This document shows positions 44,684-53,700 of a stretch of DNA of 64,000 nucleotides, piece after piece. How positions within the stretch are numbered: the stretch's first letter is position 1; every line of letters starts with the position of its first letter. The translations under genes were made by a program, and so were the position numbers. Origin of the DNA: Patiria pectinifera (lineage: Eukaryota > Echinodermata > Asteroidea > Valvatida > Asterinidae); NCBI GenBank assembly GCA_029964075.1, contig CM057144.1, positions 6,595,281-6,659,280 on the forward strand. Direction: 5' to 3'. The notes below the pieces were generated by a model. It worked only from the letters and a program-made list of their open reading frames with translations, was not told where the DNA came from and searched no databases.

Positions 44684-44951
44684 AAATCCTAAACGAATAC
44701 AGCAGGGTAAAGCTTTAGCCGAGCACAATAGACAGATGAAATTAAAATTAGCAAAAATGGACGTAACATCGGTCGAAGCTACGAGCTCACCAGACTACAA
44801 CTCTTGGGCGATGTGGGGGGCTATAGCGTCTATAATAGGGGTGGGGCTGCTGGTACTAAAAAGTAAGGCAACTGCGCCGGTAGAACAGCCAGTGCCGGTA
44901 GTCACGCAACCCACTACACCCAGCGCCCCCAAAACGCTAGACATGGAATAA
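44568..44951 (+). CDS. Polinton single-pass membrane protein with Pro-rich tails
   Basis: 127 aa. Residues 1-45 are Thr/Pro/Ala-rich. A charged stretch follows, then a membrane segment (AMWGAIASIIGVGLLVLK, ~80-98), then a Pro/Val/Thr-rich tail. The start ATG is preceded at close range by AATATAATAA, like other genes here. It overlaps the previous gene by 116 bp. Similar layout (one membrane segment plus Pro-rich linker) is seen in the protein at 46605-48020. Confidence 0.7.
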   Translation: MEDQKAATATPAAQPAETETPPPIKTTTSPTVTRVTKTKNPKRIQQGKALAEHNRQMKLKLAKMDVTSVEATSSPDYNSWAMWGAIASIIGVGLLVLKSKATAPVEQPVPVVTQPTTPSAPKTLDME

Positions 44952-44984
44952 ACCAGCAATTTAAAAATTGTTATATTAAAAACG

Positions 44985-45227
44985 ATGAGTAACTTTGACA
45001 CCAACGGAATAGCAAATACGATTTATCACGGAGCCGTCATATCGGGTCTTTCGATGGGATACGCCATGGTAGGAGCTAAACTACTCAAAATGAAAGCGCC
45101 GGATTTAAACAAACTAAGCGTAGAAGATGCGGCTAAATTGACGGGCATTATAAGTGGAGCTCTGGCCACGCAAAATTGGTTGGTGACCCAGGGTATACTA
45201 CCGGGCAGTATCATGAAAACGGCATAA
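44985..45227 (+). CDS. Small hydrophobic Polinton protein, 80 aa
   Basis: Two hydrophobic or amphipathic stretches (IYHGAVISGLSMGYAMVGAKLL; AAKLTGIISGALATQNWLV) rich in Gly and Ala, with a short charged linker. Preceded by TTATATTAAAAACG next to the ATG. Likely a membrane or virion-core peptide; family not recognised. Confidence 0.7.
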   Translation: MSNFDTNGIANTIYHGAVISGLSMGYAMVGAKLLKMKAPDLNKLSVEDAAKLTGIISGALATQNWLVTQGILPGSIMKTA

Positions 45228-45249
45228 TTTAAATAGGCGTATTAAATAA

Positions 45250-46509
45250 ATGGCTGAAGGAGGATTTGACTATGTCACCGAATACGAGGATCCACCTGAC
45301 ATTAACTTAGATGATGATGATGTAGAAGAGACCAATCTGGATTGGGACGATACTTTTGATAATACCCAACTTCCACCGGTAGACACAGAAAGCGTCCTCG
45401 ACACGGGTACAATAAGCAGTTTATCTATAGAACTAATAAAAGAAGATGTTGATTCATTTTACAAACAAAATAATATAGACCCCGCGTTTATCGACCCCAA
45501 CGATTTTGAAATTGGTAAAGACAAAAATCTATACGTTAAAACATATAAAGGTCGAGAACCATTATCTTATAGACGAGGTGGTCAAAAAATATATTACAAA
45601 TTAAGTACCTTACAAAGTAAATATGGTACCGCATTTATTCGCGACACCCTCAAAATCGCTGACTATAAACCAACACTAGCTGCTAAACTAAAAGATAAAC
45701 TCGAAAAAGTACAACCCGAGAGTATCCCCATGACAGAACTACCCAGCGTCACCGATGAGGTAACCGAAATTATAGACAATTTACAACGCGACACTGGCGC
45801 TCAAACGGAAGGATTAAATTACAGAGAACTCCAGGGTTTAGACAAAAGTCTTCAGACGTTGAGAGGTAACCTAGAACTTAATTTAGCGCGTCTCGCAGAA
45901 CTAGACCAAGAGATATTTGATGCCGAACATGAATTAGGTGATCATAGGATCAGCGAAGAAGAACGACGAGAGTTAAACGATAAATTGAGCGACTTAGACG
46001 CTGAAAGATCCGCCAGATTAGAAGCCGCAAAAGCCAACGAACGAGGGCTCAAAAGTCAGATCGCTAGAATCAAAGAAACGATTAATAAAATATTAGGCGA
46101 CGACACGACTCTGGCAGAAAAGATCAGAACTCTGTTTAGAGAACAAGGTGTGACGGTAGTGAGTATTTTAGCCGCTTTGAGTTTAGCCATCAGCACGATA
46201 GTGAGTAGCATCGTCGCTAGCGTGAGAGGTGCGGGTGCCCCACCCGCGCCAACACCTGCACCAACACCAACACCAACACCAAAAGGCGGTATCAAAGAGT
46301 GGATTTCAAAACAACTCGCTAATTTTGCATCTGCTCTTCAAAAACTGGGAGTGAGTGCGTTGGGTGCTCTGCCGGGTATCATAGGCAGCGTACTCAGTTG
46401 GATATTTAACGCGCTGAGTAAGTCCGTATCGTGGTTGGCCGAACACGTGTGGGCTTTGTTTTTGGGTGTGGGAGCCTTGGTGTTTGCGTACCTGCAAAAA
46501 CGATGGTAG
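45250..46509 (+). CDS. Polinton structural-like protein: acidic head, coiled coil, C-terminal membrane helices
   Basis: 419 aa. Residues 1-60 are very acidic (DINLDDDDVEETNLDWDD). Residues ~185-280 form a long charged coiled coil. A hydrophobic helix follows (VVSILAALSLAISTIVSSIVASV, ~298-322), then an (APTP) linker, then a Gly/Ala/Trp-rich C-terminus with one or two membrane-active helices (ALGALPGIIGSVLSWIF; LFLGVGALVFAYL). It ends with KRW. A hairpin follows directly. The shape suggests an internal capsid-associated or membrane-lytic protein; I cannot assign a family. Confidence 0.8.
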   Translation: MAEGGFDYVTEYEDPPDINLDDDDVEETNLDWDDTFDNTQLPPVDTESVLDTGTISSLSIELIKEDVDSFYKQNNIDPAFIDPNDFEIGKDKNLYVKTYKGREPLSYRRGGQKIYYKLSTLQSKYGTAFIRDTLKIADYKPTLAAKLKDKLEKVQPESIPMTELPSVTDEVTEIIDNLQRDTGAQTEGLNYRELQGLDKSLQTLRGNLELNLARLAELDQEIFDAEHELGDHRISEEERRELNDKLSDLDAERSARLEAAKANERGLKSQIARIKETINKILGDDTTLAEKIRTLFREQGVTVVSILAALSLAISTIVSSIVASVRGAGAPPAPTPAPTPTPTPKGGIKEWISKQLANFASALQKLGVSALGALPGIIGSVLSWIFNALSKSVSWLAEHVWALFLGVGALVFAYLQKRW

Positions 46510-46542
46510 TAATAGTTGTAATCAAGTTTAAACCAAAAAAAT

Positions 46543-46580
46543 AAGCCTTACCAGCGCAAAGTTGGTAAGGCTTTTTTTTT
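46543..46580. terminator. Hairpin with T-run between convergent Polinton genes
   Basis: AAGCCTTACCA and TGGTAAGGCTT (46543-46553 and 46563-46573) are perfect inverted arms of 11 bp around a 9-base loop. Nine or more T follow on the plus strand and seven A precede it, so it has a T-run in both directions. It lies between the plus gene ending at 46509 and the minus gene ending at 46605. Palindromes at 3' ends mark transcript ends in several giant DNA viruses, so the role is inferred by analogy. Confidence 0.6.
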
Positions 46581-46604
46581 GGTCTTGTGAGATTAGAGTG
46601 TGAC

Positions 46605-48020
46605 TTATCGCGTTGCCTCGTAAGCTAAAATACCCATACCAACGATAGCCAACATTCCTACCGTCAACGATAATTTTTCGTCTTGGTGAGTTTGTAGTTT
46701 CGTGGGTTCTTGGGTTAAAACTGTAGGTGAGGGTGCTGGTGTTGGCAATGGCGCTGGTGAGGGTGCTGGTGTAAGTGCAGGTGCTACAACATCGTTCGTC
46801 ATAAGCTCTGGGGGTGTTGGTGGCGCGACATCATCGGTGTCATCAAAAGAGTCGTCCGGCTGAGGTTGTACGTTTAAATCTGGCACCAAACCAGTGTTCA
46901 TACTCTGGGTAGCGATTTGAAGATTGTTGTTATAGCCGTCGTGCGTTCCAACCCTCAAGTTCATATCCGATGGAATTAAATACAACCCCGGTTTTACGAC
47001 AAAATTTAAAGGCGTTCTGGCATACTGCAAAGAGTCTTGAAATTGATCGATACTCGTTTCCATGTCGTCTACTGCATTGATGATATCTTCAACGATGACG
47101 TTAAATTGTCTCTGAGCATCTAATCCGGTGCCCGGTGATAATACGCTCGTTTTTGTTTGAGCCTGCGCACCGAGTAAAGCGTACACGTAAGATCTGATTG
47201 ATTCGTTGATCTTTATGATTCCCACGGGGGTAAACAAACTCGTGTCGGGTATAAAATCTAACCAAGCCTTTTGTACCGATTCATTTTGTTCGATGTAAAT
47301 AACCGTCCAAGGAACGTAACTGCTTCCACTCTTTTTGGGACTGTCTAGACCGTGGTAGCCGCCGTAAAGAACGTTGGGTTTGTTGGGTAATGCTTTATCA
47401 TATTCACCAACCGCCACAAACTTGCCTTTATTAAAGATATATGAGGTACCTAAACCGTTAGATTTTGTGTCTCTCGTCTGTTTAAAAGACTTGTTTTGAT
47501 CTATGCCAAACAACAAGCAGGTATCGGTAAAAGCTCTGTGATTATAACTGTTGTCTAGAGCGTTAAATGCGTCATCTCCCGGTAAAGGAGCGGCAAAGTC
47601 GTACAGGATCTTTCTAACCGTAAAATATAAATGAAAGTTAAAAATGGCCCAAACGTAACGGTTGCTCGCGTTTAAAAGATCAAATCCAATACCGCAGCCC
47701 GTAGTAGCGCAGTAGATTGCAAAATTTAACTGATTTTGATAAAACGACATAGGGTGTGATTTCCAACGATCTACATCCTCGTCCGTCTCAACGTGAGGCA
47801 ATTTATAGTCCGAGGTTAAGTCGGGAAACGAGGTTAAAAACCCGTTGGTATTATTAACTATAACTTCCAGTTCACTGGGTTTAGTGCTGTTTAAAAACTT
47901 TGCTTGGGGTGCAACTTGATGCTTTGGCTCGGTTGCCTTGGTTACATTTTGATTTACTTGTTTCGTTACCTGATCAGCTATCGATTGTATCTGCTTTTTT
48001 AACAACATAAAAGCAGCCAT
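46605..48020 (-). CDS. Polinton-associated protein of unknown function with C-terminal membrane anchor
   Basis: 471 aa, intact. Residues 1-50 are polar. Residues ~60-385 look like a globular domain (WKSHPMSFYQNQLNFAIYCA near 95; GTGLDAQRQFNVIVEDIINAV near 300). An Ala/Pro/Ser/Thr linker follows (~410-440), then one membrane segment (LTVGMLAIVGMGILAYEA) at the very end. I believe similar proteins recur in invertebrate Polintons, but this is recollection and not verified. A virion surface or scaffolding role is a guess. It is divergent from the penton-like gene across 41 bp. Confidence 0.8.
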   Translation of the reverse strand: MAAFMLLKKQIQSIADQVTKQVNQNVTKATEPKHQVAPQAKFLNSTKPSELEVIVNNTNGFLTSFPDLTSDYKLPHVETDEDVDRWKSHPMSFYQNQLNFAIYCATTGCGIGFDLLNASNRYVWAIFNFHLYFTVRKILYDFAAPLPGDDAFNALDNSYNHRAFTDTCLLFGIDQNKSFKQTRDTKSNGLGTSYIFNKGKFVAVGEYDKALPNKPNVLYGGYHGLDSPKKSGSSYVPWTVIYIEQNESVQKAWLDFIPDTSLFTPVGIIKINESIRSYVYALLGAQAQTKTSVLSPGTGLDAQRQFNVIVEDIINAVDDMETSIDQFQDSLQYARTPLNFVVKPGLYLIPSDMNLRVGTHDGYNNNLQIATQSMNTGLVPDLNVQPQPDDSFDDTDDVAPPTPPELMTNDVVAPALTPAPSPAPLPTPAPSPTVLTQEPTKLQTHQDEKLSLTVGMLAIVGMGILAYEATR

Positions 48021-48061
48021 TATTTTAGTTTCAGTTTTAATATAAAAAGACTTTAAAATAA
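48021..48061. promoter_or_regulatory. Bidirectional A/T promoter-like motif, 471-aa gene and penton-like gene
   Basis: GTTTTAATATAAAAAGAC at 48034-48051 lies between the two start codons and is nearly the word found at 41437-41451. Read on the minus strand it is TTTTTATATTAAAAC, the same 15-mer that precedes the ATG at 49254. Confidence 0.6.
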
Positions 48062-49228
48062 ATGCATTCGTTTCACTTGTTTCAAAATGAGCAGACGTTT
48101 AAATTAGAAGACGTCGTAGGTAATTTAAACGGTCAAAAATCTGTACGTGTAAAAAGGGTGATCTTTAACTCCGGATATTTTAATATTTCTAGCGCCACGG
48201 AGATTGATTGGTATACGCATATAGACGGGAGACCCGCTGAAAGAGAACCTCCTGTTGGAGTGCATGGGTATAGTTTAGACCCTGACGCAATAATAAGAAA
48301 AGATAGAGATTTTATCGAATCGTTGATAGGTGATTTGCCCTACGACTATTTAATTAACGACGAAAATACTTTCAATAGAGTTATAAACGATCTTATAGAA
48401 GCGTATGGAGAAGAGAGACTAGACTCTGCTTTAGAATTACTCAAAGAAGAAAAACAACAACTTTCTATAAAACAAAGACTTTTAATCGATAAATTGCAAA
48501 TAAGACCAATTACAGGTGCACAACGCAATACGCTTAAGTTTTTGGCAAACATTTTATATGACAGATGGGGGCACATCGAGGAAGGTAAAAGGATAGCGCT
48601 AGAATATATCCAAGGTACAATAAGCAAACCTAGAGCGAGAGAAATTAGGCAAGCTGGGATAACAATACGGGGGAGTCTTATCATATCTGGTGATGATTTA
48701 GATTTTATTTCTCCGAGTCATTTAGTGCCGTTACCAGCCGGAGTCACCGGTTCAGTCACCATCCCACCGGGGTGGTACGACGTCGATTGGTTCGATTTCA
48801 TTTTAAATTCTATACCCGGGGTAAGTTTTAGAATATTTAGAGAATCTAAAAATGTGACGTTGGTGGTAACCGACGTCAATCTCAAATTGCGCTTAAACAG
48901 AGAAGTCTCTCGATTACTTAATTTACCCAAAGGAAGACTGATACCCAAAGTGGTGTATACGGGGTCTTACGACGTTAATCCGTTTAAATTTTTGTTTATT
49001 CGCTGCCCGCAATTAAGTACGAGTGAAAACTTTTTAGATGGTCGTCCTTCTGACATCTTAAAAATCGTACCCGTGGCTACGCGAGAACCCCAGCCTGATA
49101 GAGTCGAAGATTTCAAAAAACTTAAAAACGGTATAATCGACAAACTGACATTTTCTATCACAGGTGAAAGGGGACAGATCATCAACAACAAGGGTGTGAG
49201 TATAATGATAGAGTTGGAGATCTTTTAA
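48062..49228 (+). CDS. Polinton penton-like minor capsid protein
   Basis: 388 aa, intact. The last ~200 residues alternate as beta strands (VTIPPGWYDVDWFDFILN; VTLVVTDVNLKLRL; FLFIRCPQLST; LDGRPSDILKIVPV; a final IMIELEIF strand), as I expect for the single-jelly-roll penton/minor capsid protein of Polintons and adintoviruses. The N-terminal ~180 residues are a charged helical part not seen in compact pentons. It diverges from the 471-aa gene. Assignment is by overall pattern. Confidence 0.6.
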   Translation: MHSFHLFQNEQTFKLEDVVGNLNGQKSVRVKRVIFNSGYFNISSATEIDWYTHIDGRPAEREPPVGVHGYSLDPDAIIRKDRDFIESLIGDLPYDYLINDENTFNRVINDLIEAYGEERLDSALELLKEEKQQLSIKQRLLIDKLQIRPITGAQRNTLKFLANILYDRWGHIEEGKRIALEYIQGTISKPRAREIRQAGITIRGSLIISGDDLDFISPSHLVPLPAGVTGSVTIPPGWYDVDWFDFILNSIPGVSFRIFRESKNVTLVVTDVNLKLRLNREVSRLLNLPKGRLIPKVVYTGSYDVNPFKFLFIRCPQLSTSENFLDGRPSDILKIVPVATREPQPDRVEDFKKLKNGIIDKLTFSITGERGQIINNKGVSIMIELEIF

Positions 49229-49253
49229 TTTTAAAATGTTTTTATATTAAAAC

Positions 49254-49910
49254 ATGAGTATAGATAGTAAGGCGTTATACCCCGATATTTCTGGAGATGT
49301 ACTTCGATTAAATAGTAACGAAGAAACAAAAGTATACAGACTTAAAAAGATTGAAGAGATTCGATCTTTAATCTTGAAAGAGAGAGACCACCGAGAGCGC
49401 ACTTATAAAAAAATAAAGAGAATGATCGACGCTATTAATTACGTAGAGATAGGAGTCGAAGGACTGGGGTTTATAGCGGCGGCTGTCGGTATTCCCGCTC
49501 TCTTGGGTGTTATATCAGCCCCCGTTGGATTGGTGCTAGAAGGAACGTTTATGGGCGCTTTTGGTGTAGATATTCTGCTTAGAATCGCGTCTAAGCGATT
49601 ATCCGCCAAGCTAAAAAAGCACGACCAGATTAAAATATTAGCAGACTCCAAACTTAACACGATTGAAGAATACGTATCTCAAGCCATCAACGACGGAGAT
49701 ATATCGCACGAAGAGTTCTTACTGATTACGAGAGAACTCGCAAAATTTAACGAGCTTAAGCAAAAAATTAGAACAAAGACCAGCACAAAGCTTCAAAAAA
49801 TTAAAAACGATACCGACTTTGAAAAAGAAGTTAAAAAACGGGTAGACGAACGGCTGGCAAAAGAAAAAAAATCTCTTATCGAAAAACTTACAAGTTCAAA
49901 TTCTCGGTAA
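49254..49910 (+). CDS. Polinton protein with Gly-rich hydrophobic core, 218 aa
   Basis: Residues ~65-105 are hydrophobic and Gly/Ala-rich (LGFIAAAVGIPALLGVISAPVGLVLEGTFMG), flanked by charged helices. The C-terminal half is a coiled-coil-prone basic/acidic region (KHDQIKILADSKLNTIEEYV; HEEFLLITRELAKFNELKQK). This sort of protein recurs in animal Polintons as far as I recall, without known function. Directly preceded by TTTTTATATTAAAAC. Confidence 0.75.
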   Translation: MSIDSKALYPDISGDVLRLNSNEETKVYRLKKIEEIRSLILKERDHRERTYKKIKRMIDAINYVEIGVEGLGFIAAAVGIPALLGVISAPVGLVLEGTFMGAFGVDILLRIASKRLSAKLKKHDQIKILADSKLNTIEEYVSQAINDGDISHEEFLLITRELAKFNELKQKIRTKTSTKLQKIKNDTDFEKEVKKRVDERLAKEKKSLIEKLTSSNSR

Positions 49911-49938
49911 ATAAACATTATGAAAGCGATCCGCCGAG

Positions 49939-50412
49939 TTACACCTCTATTTCACCTCTTAGGGCTACACCCTCGGCCCCGCCTTTATTGTAGTGGTCAT
50001 CGTATCTTTTTAGTGCCTTATTAAATTGATTTTGAGTCACTTTAAATACATCTCTAACTCGTTCTTTGTTCCATCCAACGACGTGATGGTAACACGCCGC
50101 TATTAATGACCGTTTAACACAACCATTTCCCCTCAATGTTTTGTAATTAACGAGCTCGTTATATTTATTGATTGTTTCTTGGACATCTTCTACGTCTTGC
50201 TCTGGACAAACAGAAAAAATAAGTTTCTCCACAGTTTTTCTTTTGTTTCCTTTTAAAGTTGACCAATTGATACGATCTTCTTGCGCATTTTCTGCCGAAA
50301 AATCAAAGTAACGTGAAACTATTTCACCGCACGTTTCACAAACTAAAAAACCATTCTCGATGATTATATGATGATCGCACTGATCTGTTTTATTAGATAG
50401 CTCGAGGTTCAT
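49939..50412 (-). CDS. TFIIB-like transcription factor encoded by the Polinton
   Basis: 157 aa. Residues 12-28 form a zinc ribbon C-x2-H-x9-C-x2-C (CDHH...LVCETCGEIV), the signature of TFIIB N-termini. Residues ~58-150 look like one cyclin-like repeat (KRSLIAACYHHV, then a helix-turn-helix-like VRDVFKVTQNQFNKALKRYD). TFIIB has two such repeats; here there is one. TFIIB bridges TBP-bound promoter and RNA polymerase II. The gene is the last before the right terminal repeat, read inwards. It is not in the usual Polinton list. It could be captured from a host or acquired from a giant virus; its short length argues against a simple recent host copy. Confidence 0.75.
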   Translation of the reverse strand: MNLELSNKTDQCDHHIIIENGFLVCETCGEIVSRYFDFSAENAQEDRINWSTLKGNKRKTVEKLIFSVCPEQDVEDVQETINKYNELVNYKTLRGNGCVKRSLIAACYHHVVGWNKERVRDVFKVTQNQFNKALKRYDDHYNKGGAEGVALRGEIEV

Positions 50413-50507
50413 TTATTAAAAATGATTTATTTGTTTAAATAAAGTTTGTAAAATAGACAGAGGGAGATGCCTAGACAGAGGGAGATATGGGGTTTGTCGC
50501 CGTACCC

Positions 50508-50762
50508 CCCACTTATAATATAACAACTCGGAGAGAAAAAAGATATATTTGGGGAGCTAGAGGGGAGATATATTTGGGGAGGGAGACAGATATATTGGGA
50601 GAGGGATCTATTTGGGGGCGGGGATCATTGGAAAGGGATGGGTACAATGGGAGGGGCAGAGACGGGGGAGGGGGTAAAGTCTGGTACCCTGGCTTCTCCT
50701 CATTGGCCCTGTACTACCCCCAGACCTATGGCAATGTCTGGAATCCCCCACTAATACCTACT
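50508..50762 (-). repeat. Right terminal inverted repeat of the Polinton
   Basis: Inverse of 34457-34710. The plus-strand ORF here encodes the same peptide as the antisense ORF at the left end and is not a gene. Just inside, AGACAGAGGGAGAT is directly repeated at about 50455 and 50474. Confidence 0.93.
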
Positions 50763-53700
50763 AAACAAGCGTCAGAAGTCTAACGTTTCACATCCCTTTA
50801 CAAATATTTGCTTGCAAAATGAAAGGAAAATGTCTTCATGTTAATAATTTGTATACCTCTCATTAATTTTGGCTCCTGTTCCTAAAAGAATTGATATACA
50901 TCCATGAAGTGGAAGGGTCAGGGGTTAGGTCGTTAAAATAATTCTGCACATTCAGCAGTATGCAGCAACAATATAAGCAACTTTTAATCTACCTTTTTCT
51001 TCAACCTAATAATTCTCCTTCTAACTTGTCGCTCCCATTGTAAATTTCACCCCAGCCATAATTAGAACTTGACACACACAAAAACACACAGCTGTTATTA
51101 AACAGGCAATCAGTTGCAAAATTGTCTTTATTTAACTACATTGGCATACAACAATCCCATACTTTTAAATGTGACTTATCAGATGTAAACTTAGTTCAAA
51201 TATCAAAACGCATGATGCACACAACAACCTGTATTTTGACAGACATCAATTCCATATCAGGAATGACCATGAAACTAGACTTTCACTGGAAACTTATCTA
51301 TAAAATACAAGGTGATTGTGAAGGAAGAAATTTCAGTACTGTCTTTTGAGATCAAGCAAAATGACAAATATTTCGTGAGTATTGTAGACAGGAAATAACA
51401 AACAATCTTTAGTAAAAAACAACAACACTATAATACTGTCAAACATCAGAATCATTTGAGGTATTTTCAAACCTTTATGAATATTCAAAGCGACAACTAA
51501 AACAAAACAGCAATGCAATCCTCATTTTGAAAGATTGGATCAAATCCATGTTGGCTGTTTCAATCACAGAAAACTTACATGAGACAAATTTCATATAATT
51601 GTTGTGTCCTAACTTGGTGTAGCCTTTGCTCAATCAGAGATTTACATTGACAGCAACAAATGACTGAGAAAAGAATTCTATTGATTTGCTTAAAAACCTG
51701 GCGTATCATTATCTCATGCCTTGCTTAATTGTGTGTGACACAAGACAAAGAGAAAACCCCACACTAGACTATGTCAGCCTGCTATGCCAGCATTACGCTA
51801 TAATGATGCGGGCATTCAGTGCATAATAAAGGCAACATTCATCTGGAAATAACAAACATCTGACCCTTGTAAACACTATACAATGTACATCATGCAATAT
51901 GTGATTCTTGATATTAAAAAGATAACAGATCTGAGTTGTACTGGATCCAATGATGGCAAGTTTCATGACTCTTATCACTTGGTACAAACGCAAGGCAAGT
52001 TGGCTGTTATAAAAAGTACATCAGGCTATATATTAATACAGAATAGAAGTTATAAAAATAGAACAATTTGGCTCACTTTGCCCAATCTTCAGATGAGCAT
52101 GATCAAATATTCACATAGTTTTGCATTTGAGACAGACCCTACTAGGATTGAAAAGTCAAGCCATCTCACTTGATTTCTGTTATTTATTCATTCCATTTCT
52201 TTATACCCAGGGTGTGCTCGGAACAGTTGTAAAAAACCTTCCATTGGGGCCCTGCATACATTACACATTATTAAATAATGTTCAGCACAGTAAACCTCAT
52301 AAGAAAAGTGCACTGGCGAACAGATGACGAATATTAATACTTACAAACACAGGTATTTCAGACATTTTTACAGAAATGATTGTACACTGCAGGTCAATCA
52401 GGTCAGTAGGCAATAATTGCAGCAATATTCATTTAACAAGTGATACAAAAATAGCAAAAATATAAAAATATAAATTACCTCTGCATATTTACAAACAATT
52501 TATCATGTAATGTACAATTATTACAGTTAATGAGAATGGCTGGTTGTATTTCTACATGTACATGTTATCCCCAATCATCATCCCATAGAGTAATGACCAC
52601 ACTACATGTAATTACAACTCTTACATCTGTCACAGTCAAGTTACTGGAATACAGAGATAAGGATCCCCATTATTCACAGACTACAGATAGTCATTGCAAA
52701 CATCTCCCTCTCTGAAAAATATCCTGGTTAACTAGCACTTGAACAAATTTCAACACTGTTCGCAGTGCCCCTTGGTACACTGTGCAAGGTGCAGTTAAAC
52801 TATCCAATACAGAAATCATTTGCTTGGGCAGATCTTCAGAAGTTTTCAGAGAATTTGACTATGAGACTCACAAAATGTCACCACTAACCAGCACTTTGTG
52901 CTGGATATTTCCCCATCAATGTGGGAAGGTCCAAATTTGACTGTAATGATTAATCTGAGCAGACAGTTCAAGTCAGTTGATGCTGCTAAGGGTTCAAACC
53001 TGACAAGGCCAAGGGACTTTCTGTATGGGCCGGGGAGACATTAAGGGGACAAAGGAATGTTGACTTTCAGTTGATAAGGGTGATTGAATTGGCTTGGAGT
53101 CAGTGCAAGATCTTCAAATGTATGAGAGGTAGCACAGGAAAGAAACACAGCAGCAGAAACAGAGAGACACATGAGGAGCTGATAGGCAATGTGTTCAGAC
53201 AGAGGGTGGTAGATGACTAGGACTCACTCCCCCAGGGAAACACAAATCTTCACAAACATGATCATGTTTGTGATACGGGACTCGCTTTCCCAAGGAAAAC
53301 ACAAAGTGTAATAAACACTCAAATGAAAATGACATTGAAAGATCCCCTCACAGCTGGTGACTTTATGACAGAATGTGTTAAGTCAGAGGGTGGTAGATGG
53401 GTGGAACTCCAGTCCCCCCCCCCCCCAAGAGGGGAAACAGAAAGTGTAGAAACCACTCAGACGTGAAAGAAAACAAGCCTTCACAAATAATATAGACAGC
53501 TTCACAAGACAACAATCGCAGATTGCTGAACAGAATCTTACAACCAGATATTAACCTTTCCAGCTTTGTAATGGGTGACAACACAGATAACACAGTTGAC
53601 TGATAGAAGTGTACTGGACTTGCATGATATTGCTGAGTCACCATGTCTTGTGTATAATGAAGAAAGGATTCAGCAATCCGACCAATTTAGGCAGAAGTCC

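Larger units (their letters stand above)
34457..50762. mobile_element. Polinton/Maverick, full length, 16.3 kb
   Basis: Near-identical terminal inverted repeats of about 255 bp begin AGTAGGTATTAGTGGGGG on both sides. The pentamer AAACA flanks them directly (34452-34456 and 50763-50767); allowing one base of offset it can be read as six, the size usual for Polintons. Inside are family B DNA polymerase, retrovirus-like integrase, packaging ATPase, hexon-like and penton-like capsid proteins and other small genes, all compact. An adenain-like protease is not seen. A TFIIB-like gene lies at the right end. Confidence 0.96.
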
